Notes under the pieces: generated by a model
Told to the model about the DNA's origin: nothing
The model's input: only the letters and a program-made list of their open reading frames with translations
The model's database searches: none
Origin: Streptomyces lasiicapitis
GTDB taxonomy: Bacteria; Actinomycetota; Actinomycetes; Streptomycetales; Streptomycetaceae
Length of the DNA: 64,000 bases
NCBI RefSeq assembly: GCF_014646335.1
Contig: NZ_BMNG01000024.1
Location: 38,064 to 102,063, forward strand
Direction: 5' to 3'
Shown here: piece by piece, positions 16,285 through 24,640 of the stretch
Layout of the letters: each line of letters begins with the position of its first letter
How positions within the stretch are numbered: position 1 is the stretch's first letter
Program-made: the position numbers and the translations under genes

Positions 16285-17634
16285 TCAGCCCCGCGAAAGC
16301 CGCTTCAGGAGCACCGCGGACGCCACCGGACGCGCCCCCGCCTTCGCGATCCCGTCGGCCACCTCGCGGTCGGTCGACACGACGATGACGGGGCGGCCCG
16401 GCGGCTCGGCGCGCACCAGCTGACGGATCAGTTCGTCCGCCGTCACACCGGCCTTGGAGAACAGCACCCGGACCCCGCGCGGCGGCGCGAGCAGCACCGG
16501 CGCGGCCAGCTCGGCGCCGTCGAAGACACACGTCACCTCGGCCCCGGTCTGCAGCGCGAGCTGCGAGAGCGAGCCGAGGAGCCGCAGCCGCTGCTTCTCC
16601 AGGGGCATCGTGGGATAGCCGGTCTTGGTGACGTTGTAGCCGTCCACGACCAGATGGGCCTGCGGCAGCGCGAGCAACTGGTCGAGAATGGCCGGATCGT
16701 TCTCCGACAGCGCGCGGGCGGCGATGTCCTTCGGCGTCATCCGCCCCGGCTCGACCGCGTCGACGGTCTCGGCGGGCCGCACCGACACCGGCGGCAGGGC
16801 GAGTTCGCGGCGCAGCCCCTGGGCGGCCTCGAGCACCGTGTCGAGCAGCAGGCGCACCCGCATGTCCTCGACGCTGCGGCCCTCGCGGGCGGCCCTGCGG
16901 GTGGCCTCCAGGGCGGCCTCGGCCTCCCCGAGCCGGGCCTTGAGGCGGCGTGCCTCGCTGTCGGCGGCGGAGAGCTGGGCCTGGCTCTCGGCGCGCGCGG
17001 CCTCGCTCTCGGCGGCGGCCTTGCGCAGCGCCGCCTCGCCGCGCTTGATGTCGCTGAGGGCGCCGCGCAGCTTGCGGTGCGCCGACTCGGCCTCCTTCTT
17101 CGCCGTTTCCAGCTCGGCGCGCAGGCGCTCGGTCTCGGCCTTGGTGTGGCCGCGGGCCGCGGTCAGTTCGGCGCGCAGGCGCTCCAGTTCGGCCCGGGTC
17201 TCCTCGTCGGCCCGCTCGGCGTCCGCGCGCTGGGCCTCCTCGCCGGCCGCGGTGACCAGCTTCACCCAGCCGAGCGGGCGCAGCACATAGGCGGCTGCCG
17301 CCACGTCGAGGGGGTCGGCGGCGGGCGGCGGGGTGCCGGCGTCGAGGGCCCCGGCCAGCTCGGGCTGAGCCTCGCGGAGGCGTTCGCCGATGCGCTGGCG
17401 GAAGAGGGGGTCGCTCTCCAGGGCGGCGGCCATGGCGTTGGCCGCGAACTTCACCCGCCTGCTGGGGGTGAAGCGCGCGTACTGGCGCAACTGCGGCGGC
17501 AGTTCCGCGACCGTGAGGCCGCCGAAGCCGTCCGACACGATCTGCACGACCGCCCGCCGCACGCCGTCGGGCAGCGGACGGTCGAGCACCTCAGCGGCGC
17601 CGTCCTCCGGCGCTCCGCCCGCGCTCTCCACCAT
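16285..17634 (-). CDS. NYN/YacP-domain (PIN-like) nuclease-type protein with coiled coil
   Basis: 449 residues. N-terminal 120 residues form a helical domain, followed by a long Ala/Glu/Arg coiled coil (about 135-235) and a C-terminal NYN domain of the YacP/Rae1 type (about 305-445). The domain shows the PIN-like acidic residues in LVVDGYNV, CVFDGAE and VSTDREV. The family includes ribosome-associated endoribonucleases, so RNA cleavage is plausible. ATG at 17634 follows a weak GGGGTGA site. It is followed by a 225-bp gap before the NlpC/P60 gene. The coiled-coil addition is what distinguishes it from Bacillus Rae1. Confidence 0.82.
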   Translation of the reverse strand: MVESAGGAPEDGAAEVLDRPLPDGVRRAVVQIVSDGFGGLTVAELPPQLRQYARFTPSRRVKFAANAMAAALESDPLFRQRIGERLREAQPELAGALDAGTPPPAADPLDVAAAAYVLRPLGWVKLVTAAGEEAQRADAERADEETRAELERLRAELTAARGHTKAETERLRAELETAKKEAESAHRKLRGALSDIKRGEAALRKAAAESEAARAESQAQLSAADSEARRLKARLGEAEAALEATRRAAREGRSVEDMRVRLLLDTVLEAAQGLRRELALPPVSVRPAETVDAVEPGRMTPKDIAARALSENDPAILDQLLALPQAHLVVDGYNVTKTGYPTMPLEKQRLRLLGSLSQLALQTGAEVTCVFDGAELAAPVLLAPPRGVRVLFSKAGVTADELIRQLVRAEPPGRPVIVVSTDREVADGIAKAGARPVASAVLLKRLSRG

Positions 17635-17669
17635 CGGTCACCCCACTAGCTGTGCGGGGCCGCTCCCCT

Positions 17670-17909
17670 TCAGGAGTCGGCCCCGGGCCTGTCCACGAGT
17701 TCCACCTGGTCCACCGCGTTGCACCAGCGGCAGCGGACCGACTCGATGGTCTCACTCACCACCTCGCGTTCCTCGACCTTGGGCGCTCCGGCCAGGTCGA
17801 GATGCACGTACTCCACGACCTTCGACGAACGGGTCACGTCGAAGCGCGTGAGGTTGCCACAGAGGGCGCAGCGCCATCGGGTGGTGTCGGTCGGCAGGGG
17901 AACCGGCAT
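17670..17909 (-). CDS. small zinc-ribbon-like protein, function unknown
   Basis: 79 residues with two CxxC pairs (CALC and CRWC) about 45 residues apart, which would make one zinc knuckle flanking a beta-rich core. No catalytic motif. The ATG at 17909 has a purine-rich AAGGA about 14 nt upstream. It lies 35 bp before the NYN gene on the same strand, so the two may be cotranscribed and linked to RNA or translation (inference). Confidence 0.75.
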   Translation of the reverse strand: MPVPLPTDTTRWRCALCGNLTRFDVTRSSKVVEYVHLDLAGAPKVEEREVVSETIESVRCRWCNAVDQVELVDRPGADS

Positions 17910-18043
17910 CGTGACGTTCGCTTTCCTTCGGGAACCGTGGTGCGTATTGCCCGTAACCCTAAGGCCTGGGTAAGGGGCTCCGTACGCACACCAGCGGGCG
18001 AGGCGGTCCGGGCCGACCGCCGTCGTTACGTCATGCTCTGTCC

Positions 18044-18775
18044 ATGATCACTGCGTGGGTCCCGGCGGCGGCCCGGAAGGTCAGGCAACAGGCGGCTCCG
18101 GTGACGTACGCGCTGATCGTCGCGTGCTGCGTGGTCTTCCTGATCTCCCCCGGCTCGGGGCTCAACCCGGCCTACGGCACCGGCGACGCGCTCATCGCCG
18201 CGCAGCGGGCCTACTTCGAGCGCTGGGGGGTGGTACCCGTCGAACTCCTCAGCGACAAGCCGCGGGTCGCGCTCACTCCCGTGACGGCTCTGTTCGTGCA
18301 CGGGAGCTGGCTGCATCTGCTCGGCAACATGTTGTTCCTGTACGTGTTCGGAATGATGGTCGAGGAACGCATGGGCCACCTCCAGTACGGGCTCTTCTAC
18401 CTCGGCTGCGGATGCCTCGCCCTGCTCGCCTACGCGATCGCGCACGCGGACTCCGGCCAGACCCTCGTGGGCGCCTCGGGCGCGATCTCAGCCGTGCTCG
18501 GCGCCTTTCTCTATCTCTTCCCGAAGGCACGGGTCACCAGCCTCTTCCCGTTCCTGTTCTTCCTGCCGCTGCGGTTTCCGGCATGGGTGGTGCTGCCGTT
18601 CTGGGTGGCGCTGCAGTGGGCCGCGGCGGGGCAGGAGGGCGACGGTCCCGGGGTGGCGTATCTGGCGCACCTGGTGGGGTTCTCCCTGGGGTTCGTCTAC
18701 GCCTGGGGGCGTGGTCGCAGGCCAAGTAGAGTGAAAGCCTCTGGAACGGCCACCGAGGGAGACAGTCAGCCGTGA
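18044..18775 (+). CDS. rhomboid-family intramembrane serine protease
   Basis: 243 residues, about six transmembrane helices. Family motifs in order: HGSWLHLLGN (loop 1/TM2), the nucleophile GASGAIS and the catalytic His in AHLVGFS. It cleaves membrane-spanning substrates within the bilayer. A Gly/Arg-rich cytoplasmic tail ends the protein. ATG at 18044. Its stop overlaps the GTG of the Lrp-type gene, so the two are translationally coupled. Confidence 0.93.
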   Translation: MITAWVPAAARKVRQQAAPVTYALIVACCVVFLISPGSGLNPAYGTGDALIAAQRAYFERWGVVPVELLSDKPRVALTPVTALFVHGSWLHLLGNMLFLYVFGMMVEERMGHLQYGLFYLGCGCLALLAYAIAHADSGQTLVGASGAISAVLGAFLYLFPKARVTSLFPFLFFLPLRFPAWVVLPFWVALQWAAAGQEGDGPGVAYLAHLVGFSLGFVYAWGRGRRPSRVKASGTATEGDSQP

Positions 18776-19053
18776 TCACCGCGATCGTGCTCATCAAGAC
18801 CAGCGTGGACCGGATCCCCGAGATCGCCGAGTCGATCGCCGCCCTCGACTGCGTCAGCGAGGTCTTCTCCGTGACCGGTACGTACGACCTGATCGCGATG
18901 GTCCGGGTGGCCCGCCACGACGACCTCGCGGACGTCATCCCCGGCAAGATCAGCAAGATCCCGGGCGTGGAGGGGACGGACACGCACGTGGCGTTCCGTA
19001 CGTACTCGCAGCACGACCTGGAGGCGGCGTTCGCGATCGGCCTGGACTCGTAA
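18772..19053 (+). CDS. stand-alone Lrp/AsnC ligand-binding (RAM) domain protein
   Basis: 93 residues covering just the alpha-beta RAM domain of Lrp/AsnC regulators, with no helix-turn-helix. Typical stretches are TAIVLIKTS, VTGTYDLIAMV and ISKIPGV. Such proteins bind amino acids or modulate Lrp partners. GTG at 18772 overlaps the rhomboid stop (GTGA) and follows GAGGGAGA. Confidence 0.9.
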   Translation: MITAIVLIKTSVDRIPEIAESIAALDCVSEVFSVTGTYDLIAMVRVARHDDLADVIPGKISKIPGVEGTDTHVAFRTYSQHDLEAAFAIGLDS

Positions 19054-19100
19054 TCCCCGGAATCCCTGGGACTCCCTCGGAATCCGGACCCGCCGCCCCG

Positions 19101-19129
19101 GATGAGCGTTCCTTCATCCGCGGCTCATC
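19101..19129 (+). promoter_or_regulatory. putative response-regulator operator 1 (TCATC direct repeat)
   Basis: TCATC at 19114-19118 and again at 19125-19129, an 11-bp spacing expected for OmpR-type regulators binding one face of the helix. The site reads TTCATCCGCGGCTCATCC and ends 34 nt before the ATG at 19164. GATGAG at 19101 forms an inverted half with the second copy. The near-identical sequence at 21707-21723 sits before the permease gene. Confidence 0.6.
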
Positions 19130-19163
19130 CTGATGAATCGGTACGCCGCCCACCATCGCTGCC

Positions 19164-19508
19164 ATGGTCTTCTCCCATCGCATCGCGGCCCTGGCGGCCG
19201 TCGTGGCGATTCCGCTGGGCATCGCCGTGACCAGCTACGCCCTCACCGACAGCCCCTCGTCCCCCAAGGTGCCTCCCAAGGTCGAGCTGGACAGCGGCTC
19301 GCCGTCGACCGCGCCGACGAAACCGCAGCCCACACCGAGCGACCAGGTGATCTCCCCGCCCCCGGTCGGCGACGACAGCACGGACGACACGGGCGACTCG
19401 GGTGACGATGACGACGACGGCAGCACAACCCCCTCCCCCGGATCGATCGGGAAGCCCGGCTCCGCGGGCGACGACGACGCCGACGACGGGCCGGGCGACG
19501 ACGGCTGA
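19164..19508 (+). CDS. small exported acidic protein, first gene of a two-component operon
   Basis: 114 residues: N-terminal signal sequence or anchor (FSHRIAALAAVVAIPLGIAV), then a low-complexity Pro/Ser/Thr/Asp-rich region with runs such as GDDDDDG and a DDGPGDDG tail. No Cys lipobox. It could be a secreted accessory factor or metal-binding peptide for the sensor kinase encoded immediately after. Its 3' end overlaps the kinase gene by about 100 bp in another frame. The ATG at 19164 has no ribosome site, and a putative regulator operator lies just upstream. Function unknown. Confidence 0.65.
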   Translation: MVFSHRIAALAAVVAIPLGIAVTSYALTDSPSSPKVPPKVELDSGSPSTAPTKPQPTPSDQVISPPPVGDDSTDDTGDSGDDDDDGSTTPSPGSIGKPGSAGDDDADDGPGDDG

Positions 19509-20940
19509 GCCGCCCGGTGCCGCGCACCGCCGCGTCTCCGCGCGCGTACGCATCCTGCTGTGGCTGCTCCTGGTGATGGCCGTCGCCCTCGCCGCGGTCG
19601 CCGCGACCACCCGCTCGATCCTGCTGCGCGACGTCGACCACCGCGTCGACCGCCTCCTCACGCAGGAGACCGGCGAGTTCACCAACTTCGTGGACCGGGG
19701 CGTCGACCCGGACACCGGCGAGCGCTTCTCCGATCCGCGCCGGCTGCTCCAGGTCTTCCTGGAGCGGCAGTACGCGGACCCGGGCGAGGAGCTGATCGGC
19801 CTGGTGCGCCGCGAGGGCGCGGGCCCGGCCCAGTACACCCAGCCCCGCGAACTGTCGGTGCGCCACCCGCTGCACCGCGACCCCGGCGCCCGCCGCGCGA
19901 TCTTCGCCGCGAGCGGCTCCACCGGCACCCTGGACCGCCCGTCCGGCGGCGAGCTGCGCTGGGCCAAGGTCGAGGTGGCCCGGCACGGCGACGAGCCGGA
20001 GGCCGCGTTCGTCGTCGCCTTCCACCCGGCCGCCGAACAGGCCAAGGCGGACGACGTGTTCCGCATCCTGCTCGCCATCTCCGGCGTCGCGCTCGTGCTG
20101 ACGACGGGCATCGCGTGGGCCGTGGCCGGGCGCATCCTCAAACCCGTACGGGTGGTGCGCACCGCCGCCGCCCAGCTCACCGAGCAGGACCTGACCCGGC
20201 GCATCCCCGTGCACGGCAAGGACGACATCGCCGCGCTCGCGGACACCTTCAACGGCATGCTGGACCGCCTGGAGCGGGCCTTCGCCGCGCAGCGCGAGTT
20301 CGTCGACGACGCCGGGCACGAGCTGCGCACCCCCATCACCATCGTCCGCGGCCACCTGGAGCTGATGGGCGACGACCCGTCCGAGCGCGAGGAGACCGTC
20401 CGGCTCGTCACCGACGAACTGGACCGCATGAGCCGCATCGTCGAGGACCTGCTGCTCCTCGCCAAGGCCGAGCGCCCGGACTTCATCAGGCCGGAGCCGG
20501 TGCAGCTCGCCGAGCTGACCGCCGACGTCTTCGTGAAGGCCCGCACCCTCGGCGAGCGCCGCTGGGAACTGGCCGAGACCGCCGACAGCGAGGCCCGCCT
20601 CGACCCCCAGCGCATCACGCAGGCGATGGTCCAGCTCGCCCAGAACGCCGTCCAGCACACCGTGCCGGGCCAGCGCATCCGCGTCGGCTCGCGCGTCACG
20701 GACGGACGGATCGAGCTGTACGTCGCCGACAGCGGCCCCGGCGTCCAGGCACAGGACGCCGAGGTCATCTTCGAACGCTTCCGGCGCGGCACGTCCCGGC
20801 GCGGGGCGCGCACCAGCGGCGCGGGACTCGGCCTTTCGATCGTCCGCGCGATCGCCCACGGCCACCGCGGCGAGGTCCGCCTGCGCGCCACCGAGGGCGG
20901 CGGCGCCACTTTCGTACTCGTACTGGAGGACCAGACGTGA
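19408..20940 (+). CDS. two-component sensor histidine kinase
   Basis: 510 residues from the ATG (a GTG two codons earlier, at 19402, is also possible). A Pro/Thr-rich cytoplasmic N-terminus of about 45 residues, TM1 (ILLWLLLVMAVALAAVA), an extracellular sensor of about 140 residues, TM2 (ILLAISGVALVLTT), a HAMP domain, the dimerisation box with phospho-acceptor His in DDAGHELRTPI, and HATPase_c (QNAVQHT, DSGPGV, GAGLGLSIV). The kinase precedes its response regulator, the reverse of the usual order. It shares about 100 bp with the preceding small gene. Signal unknown. Confidence 0.92.
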   Translation: MTTTAAQPPPPDRSGSPAPRATTTPTTGRATTAEPPGAAHRRVSARVRILLWLLLVMAVALAAVAATTRSILLRDVDHRVDRLLTQETGEFTNFVDRGVDPDTGERFSDPRRLLQVFLERQYADPGEELIGLVRREGAGPAQYTQPRELSVRHPLHRDPGARRAIFAASGSTGTLDRPSGGELRWAKVEVARHGDEPEAAFVVAFHPAAEQAKADDVFRILLAISGVALVLTTGIAWAVAGRILKPVRVVRTAAAQLTEQDLTRRIPVHGKDDIAALADTFNGMLDRLERAFAAQREFVDDAGHELRTPITIVRGHLELMGDDPSEREETVRLVTDELDRMSRIVEDLLLLAKAERPDFIRPEPVQLAELTADVFVKARTLGERRWELAETADSEARLDPQRITQAMVQLAQNAVQHTVPGQRIRVGSRVTDGRIELYVADSGPGVQAQDAEVIFERFRRGTSRRGARTSGAGLGLSIVRAIAHGHRGEVRLRATEGGGATFVLVLEDQT

Positions 20941-20968
20941 GCCCTGCACCGACCACCGGGGAGCGGAC

Positions 20969-21631
20969 ATGAATCGCGTCCTGATCGTGGAGGACGAGGA
21001 GCGCATCGCCTCCTTCGTCGACAAGGGACTGCGCGCCAACGGCTTCACCACGACCATCGTGGGCGACGGCGACTCGGCGTACGACTACGCCCTGACCGGC
21101 GGCTTCGACCTGATCCTGCTCGACATCGGGCTGCCGGGGCGGGACGGCTTCACCGTCCTGCGGGAGCTGCGCGAGGCGCGGGTGTCGGCGCCGGTGATCG
21201 TGCTGACCGCGCGCGACTCCGTGGGCGACACCGTCGCGGGCCTGGAGGGCGGCGCGGACGACTGGATGACCAAGCCGTTCCGCTTCGAGGAACTGCTCGC
21301 GCGGGTGCGGCTGCGGCTGCGCACGGCGGCCCGCGCGCCGGAGGTGACGGTGCTCCGCAGTGGCGAGGTGACGCTCGACCTGCGTACGCGCAGGGCCCGT
21401 TCGGGCGAGCGGACGGTGGATCTGACGGCGCGTGAGTTCGTGCTCCTGGAGCTGTTCCTGCGCCATCCCGGGCAGGTCCTCTCGCGCGAGCAGATCCTGT
21501 CGCACGTGTGGGGCTACGACTTCGACCCGGGCTCGAACATCGTGGACGTGTACGTGCGGGCGCTGCGCAAGAAGCTGGGGGCGGAGCGGGTGGAGACGGT
21601 GCGGGGGATGGGGTACCGGTTGCCGGCGTGA
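20969..21631 (+). CDS. OmpR/PhoB-family response regulator
   Basis: 220 residues. Receiver: acidic pocket VEDEE, phospho-acceptor in LLDIGLPG, conserved TAR and Lys in TKPFRFEEL. C-terminal winged helix with DLTAREFVLLELF and the SNIVDVYVRALRKKL recognition segment. ATG at 20969 follows GGGGAG. It lies 28 bp after the kinase. It probably acts on the TCATC repeats found before the first operon gene and before the permease gene downstream. Confidence 0.94.
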   Translation: MNRVLIVEDEERIASFVDKGLRANGFTTTIVGDGDSAYDYALTGGFDLILLDIGLPGRDGFTVLRELREARVSAPVIVLTARDSVGDTVAGLEGGADDWMTKPFRFEELLARVRLRLRTAARAPEVTVLRSGEVTLDLRTRRARSGERTVDLTAREFVLLELFLRHPGQVLSREQILSHVWGYDFDPGSNIVDVYVRALRKKLGAERVETVRGMGYRLPA

Positions 21632-21706
21632 ACCGTGGGGCCGGGGGCGCCTCCTGGCCCGGCCCCACGACCGGCCCGGCCTCACAACCGGCCCGGTGAA
21701 GTTCCC

Positions 21707-21723
21707 TTCATCTTCGGCTCATT
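21707..21723 (+). promoter_or_regulatory. putative response-regulator operator 2 (TCATC direct repeat)
   Basis: TTCATCTTCGGCTCATT with TCATC at 21708-21712 and TCATT at 21719-21723, an 11-bp period. It ends 33 nt before the GTG at 21757, almost the same distance as the copy before 19164. Confidence 0.6.
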
Positions 21724-21756
21724 GAGGGCTCACGGCGCACCTGAACTCTGGATGCC

Positions 21757-23181
21757 GTGACACTGACCCTGCGGCAAACGATTCTGCTCTGCCTGGCGCT
21801 GAGCCTGTGCGCGCTCCTCGTGGTGCCGGGCAACTTCCCCGGCCTGAGCGGTGACGCCCGCCTCACGCTCGCCGTCTTCGCGCTCGCCACCTGCGCCTGG
21901 ATCGGCACGCCGATCGACGACACGTACATCGCGCTCGGCGCGGGCCTCGCCCTCACCGCGACCGGTGTGATCAGCAGCGACACCCTCTTCGGGACCCTCG
22001 GCGACGAGACGGTGTGGCTGCTGATCTGCGCGTTCGTGCTCGCGGCCGCCGTGGCGCGCAGCGGGCTCGCGGGGCGGGCGGCGGCGTTCCTGGTCAGCGG
22101 GGCGCGCAGCGTACGGCAGTTGACGCATCTGACGACCGCCGCGCTCGTCGTCACGGCCTTCGCGGTGCCGGCCACCTCCGGCCGGGCCGCGCTCGCGCTG
22201 CCCGTCTTCCTCGCGCTCGCGAAGGTCCTGGCCGACCGCAAACGGCTTGTGGTGATGCTGGCGCTGCTCTTCCCGACCGTGATCCTGCTGTCGGCGGTCG
22301 CGACCCTGATCGGCGCGGGCGCGCATCTGATCACCGTGTCCGTGCTGTGGGAGAGCACGGGCGAGCGGATCGGCTTCACGCAGTGGCTGCTGCTCGGCCT
22401 GCCGCTGGCCATAGCGTCGTCCCATCTGGCGGCCGAGGCCGTGCTGTGGACGACGACCCGGCGGGCCGACCGGAAGGGCCCGATCCACATCACCGCCGAC
22501 GACATACAGGCGCACGTAGAAGACACCGAACAGCCCGTCACCGGCCCCTGGGAGCCCGCCGAGACCCGCTGCGCCCTGCTCCTGGCCACCGTCGTCGCAC
22601 TGTGGTGCAGCGAGCCCTTGCACCAAGTGCCGCCCGCCGTCGTCGCGTTGATCGGCGCGGTCGTCGCGTCCTCACCCGCGCTCGGCACCGTACGCCTGAA
22701 GGACGCGCTGAGGACCGTGCCGTGGTCGCTGCTGCTCTTCATGGCGGCGACGATGGCGATGGGCGTGGCGCTCGCCGACTCGGGGGCGGCGAAGTGGCTG
22801 GTGTCGGGGCTTCCCGTCGACCTGTCGCCCTGGCTGTTCCTGGCCTCCGTCATCGCCGTCAGCACGGCGGCGCATCTGGTCCTGCAGTCCCGCTCGGCCC
22901 GCTCCTCCGTCCTGGTGCCGCTGGTGGTCGCGGCCGCGGTGGGCGCCGGCGTGAACCCGGTCGCGGCGGCGCTCGCGTCGACGGCGGCCGCCGGTTTCTG
23001 CCACACCCTGCCCGCGTCAGCGAAGCCGGTCACGCTCTTCGCCGAGATACCGGGGACGCCCACCTACACGCCGCGCGACCTGCTGCGCCTGTCCGCCGTG
23101 CTGGCTCCCCTGACGGCCGCCCTGGTGCTGCTGTTCGCGCTCGCGGTGTGGCCGCTGCTCGGCGTGCCGGTCGTCCGCTGA
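21757..23181 (+). CDS. SLC13/divalent-anion:Na+ symporter or ArsB-like permease
   Basis: 474-residue membrane protein with about twelve hydrophobic helices. The ion-transporter fold shows internal duplication, with similar GDETVWLLICAF and PWSLLLFMAATM segments, and short family-like motifs (PATSGRAALALP in the first half, LPASAKPV in the second). Substrate could be a dicarboxylate, sulfate or another anion. GTG at 21757 has no strong ribosome site. It is 125 bp downstream of the response regulator, and a matching operator suggests it is a target of that system. Confidence 0.82.
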   Translation: MTLTLRQTILLCLALSLCALLVVPGNFPGLSGDARLTLAVFALATCAWIGTPIDDTYIALGAGLALTATGVISSDTLFGTLGDETVWLLICAFVLAAAVARSGLAGRAAAFLVSGARSVRQLTHLTTAALVVTAFAVPATSGRAALALPVFLALAKVLADRKRLVVMLALLFPTVILLSAVATLIGAGAHLITVSVLWESTGERIGFTQWLLLGLPLAIASSHLAAEAVLWTTTRRADRKGPIHITADDIQAHVEDTEQPVTGPWEPAETRCALLLATVVALWCSEPLHQVPPAVVALIGAVVASSPALGTVRLKDALRTVPWSLLLFMAATMAMGVALADSGAAKWLVSGLPVDLSPWLFLASVIAVSTAAHLVLQSRSARSSVLVPLVVAAAVGAGVNPVAAALASTAAAGFCHTLPASAKPVTLFAEIPGTPTYTPRDLLRLSAVLAPLTAALVLLFALAVWPLLGVPVVR

Positions 23182-23371
23182 GCCGCCTTCGCCTTCCTGC
23201 TCGCCGCCCTCCGTCGCCGTCCCACTCGATGCCCGCTACGCCTTGCCGTTCGCGGCTCCCCTCGACCTCCCACTCGACACCCACTTCACCTCCCGCTCGA
23301 CACCCACTTCCCCTTCCCCTCGACGCCCGCCTCGCCCTCCCCCTCGTTCACGCCTCCCAAGGAGTACGTCC
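23182..23371 (+). repeat. pyrimidine-rich leader with repeated CTCGAC motif
   Basis: About 190 bp almost purely C/T on the plus strand with the phrase CTCGACACCCACTTC repeated near 23272 and 23299 and several more CTCGAY copies. It separates the permease from glycerate kinase and ends at AAGGAG (23359-23364). It may be a poorly transcribed spacer, an R-loop or triplex-prone stretch, or a protein-binding array. No gene is supported. Confidence 0.6.
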
Positions 23372-24640
23372 ATGCCCCTCACCCGTTTCGCCGTCGCGCC
23401 CAGCGGCTTCAAGGAGTCCCTGTCCGCCCAGTCCGCGGCCGAGGCCATCGCCGACGGCGTGCGGCGCGTCGTGCCCGACGCGGAGGTCGACCTGATCCCG
23501 CTGGTCGACGGCGGCGAGGGCACCGCGCAGGCACTGGCCGCAGCCACCGGCGGACGCCTGGTGGCGCTGCCCGCGACGGGCCCGGTGGGCGAGCGCATCG
23601 GCACCCACTTCGCGCTGCTCGGCTCCGGCACCGCCGTCGTGGAGATGGCCGCGGCGGCGGGCCTCAGCCTGGTCCCACGGGACCTGCGCGACCCGGGCGC
23701 CACCACGACGTACGGCGTGGGCGAGCTGATCCGCGCCGCCCTGGACACGGGCGCGCGCCGCATCCTGGTGGGCTGCGGCGACTCCGGCACCTCGGACGGG
23801 GGCGCGGGCGCACTGCAGGCCCTCGGCGCCCGGCTCCTGGACGCGGACGGCTGGGAACTTCCGTACGGAGGACGGGAGTTGATGCGGCTGCACCACATCG
23901 ACGTCACCGGCCTCGACCCGCGCCTCGCCGAGACCGAGCTGCTCGTGGCCTGCAACCCGCACAACGTGCTGTGCGGCGAGCGCGGCGTGGCCCGCGTCTT
24001 CGGCCCGCAGAAGGGCGCGACGCCGACACAGGTGGAGGAGCTCGCGGCGGGCCTGGAGCACTGGGCGTACGTCCTGACCCGCGACCTGAACGTCACCACC
24101 GACCTCTACGGCGGCGTCGGAACCGGCGCCTCCGGAGGCCTCGGCGCGGGGCTCGCCGCGCTCGGCGCCCAGCTCCTGCCCCGCTTCGACGTGCTGCTCG
24201 ACCACCTCGACCTGGACGCCAGGCTCGCCCGCGCCGACCTGGTCGTCACCGCCGAGGGCGCCCTGGACCACCAGACGCCGCACGGCAAGGTGCCGGCCGA
24301 GGTGGCCCGCCGCGCCAAGCTGTTCGGCCGCCCGGTCCTGGTGCTCGCGGGCACCATCGGGGACGGCGCGCACCAGGTGCGGGACCTGGGCGTGGACGCC
24401 TACAGCGCGATCCTGCCCGCCCCGGTGTCGCTCGCGGAGGCGCTGAACCGGGGCGGCGAGTTCCTCACGGACGCGACGGAACGCGCCCTGCGCATGATCG
24501 TCCTGGGGTCCCGGCTACGGCGTCAGGCAGCGACGGCGTCCGCGCCGCCCGCCGCCTCGTTGTCCGCCGCACCCGTCTCCGCGACACCCGTCTCCGCCAC
24601 GCCGGTGTCCGGCACGCAACGCCCGTCCTCGGTGCGGTAA
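23372..24640 (+). CDS. glycerate kinase (GarK/GlxK family)
   Basis: 422 residues. It matches the two-domain glycerate kinase family (AVAPSGFKESLSA at the N-terminus, DGGEGT, GCGDSGTSDGGAGAL, GASGGLGAGLA and TAEGALDHQT near the active site). It phosphorylates glycerate. A homologue occurs at the equivalent place in mycobacteria (Rv2205c, from memory). ATG at 23372 has AAGGAG 7 nt upstream. The last 45 residues are not part of the enzyme: they are an Ala/Thr/Pro tail with a PVSAT repeat that overlaps the convergent aminotransferase gene by 118 bp. Confidence 0.92.
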   Translation: MPLTRFAVAPSGFKESLSAQSAAEAIADGVRRVVPDAEVDLIPLVDGGEGTAQALAAATGGRLVALPATGPVGERIGTHFALLGSGTAVVEMAAAAGLSLVPRDLRDPGATTTYGVGELIRAALDTGARRILVGCGDSGTSDGGAGALQALGARLLDADGWELPYGGRELMRLHHIDVTGLDPRLAETELLVACNPHNVLCGERGVARVFGPQKGATPTQVEELAAGLEHWAYVLTRDLNVTTDLYGGVGTGASGGLGAGLAALGAQLLPRFDVLLDHLDLDARLARADLVVTAEGALDHQTPHGKVPAEVARRAKLFGRPVLVLAGTIGDGAHQVRDLGVDAYSAILPAPVSLAEALNRGGEFLTDATERALRMIVLGSRLRRQAATASAPPAASLSAAPVSATPVSATPVSGTQRPSSVR

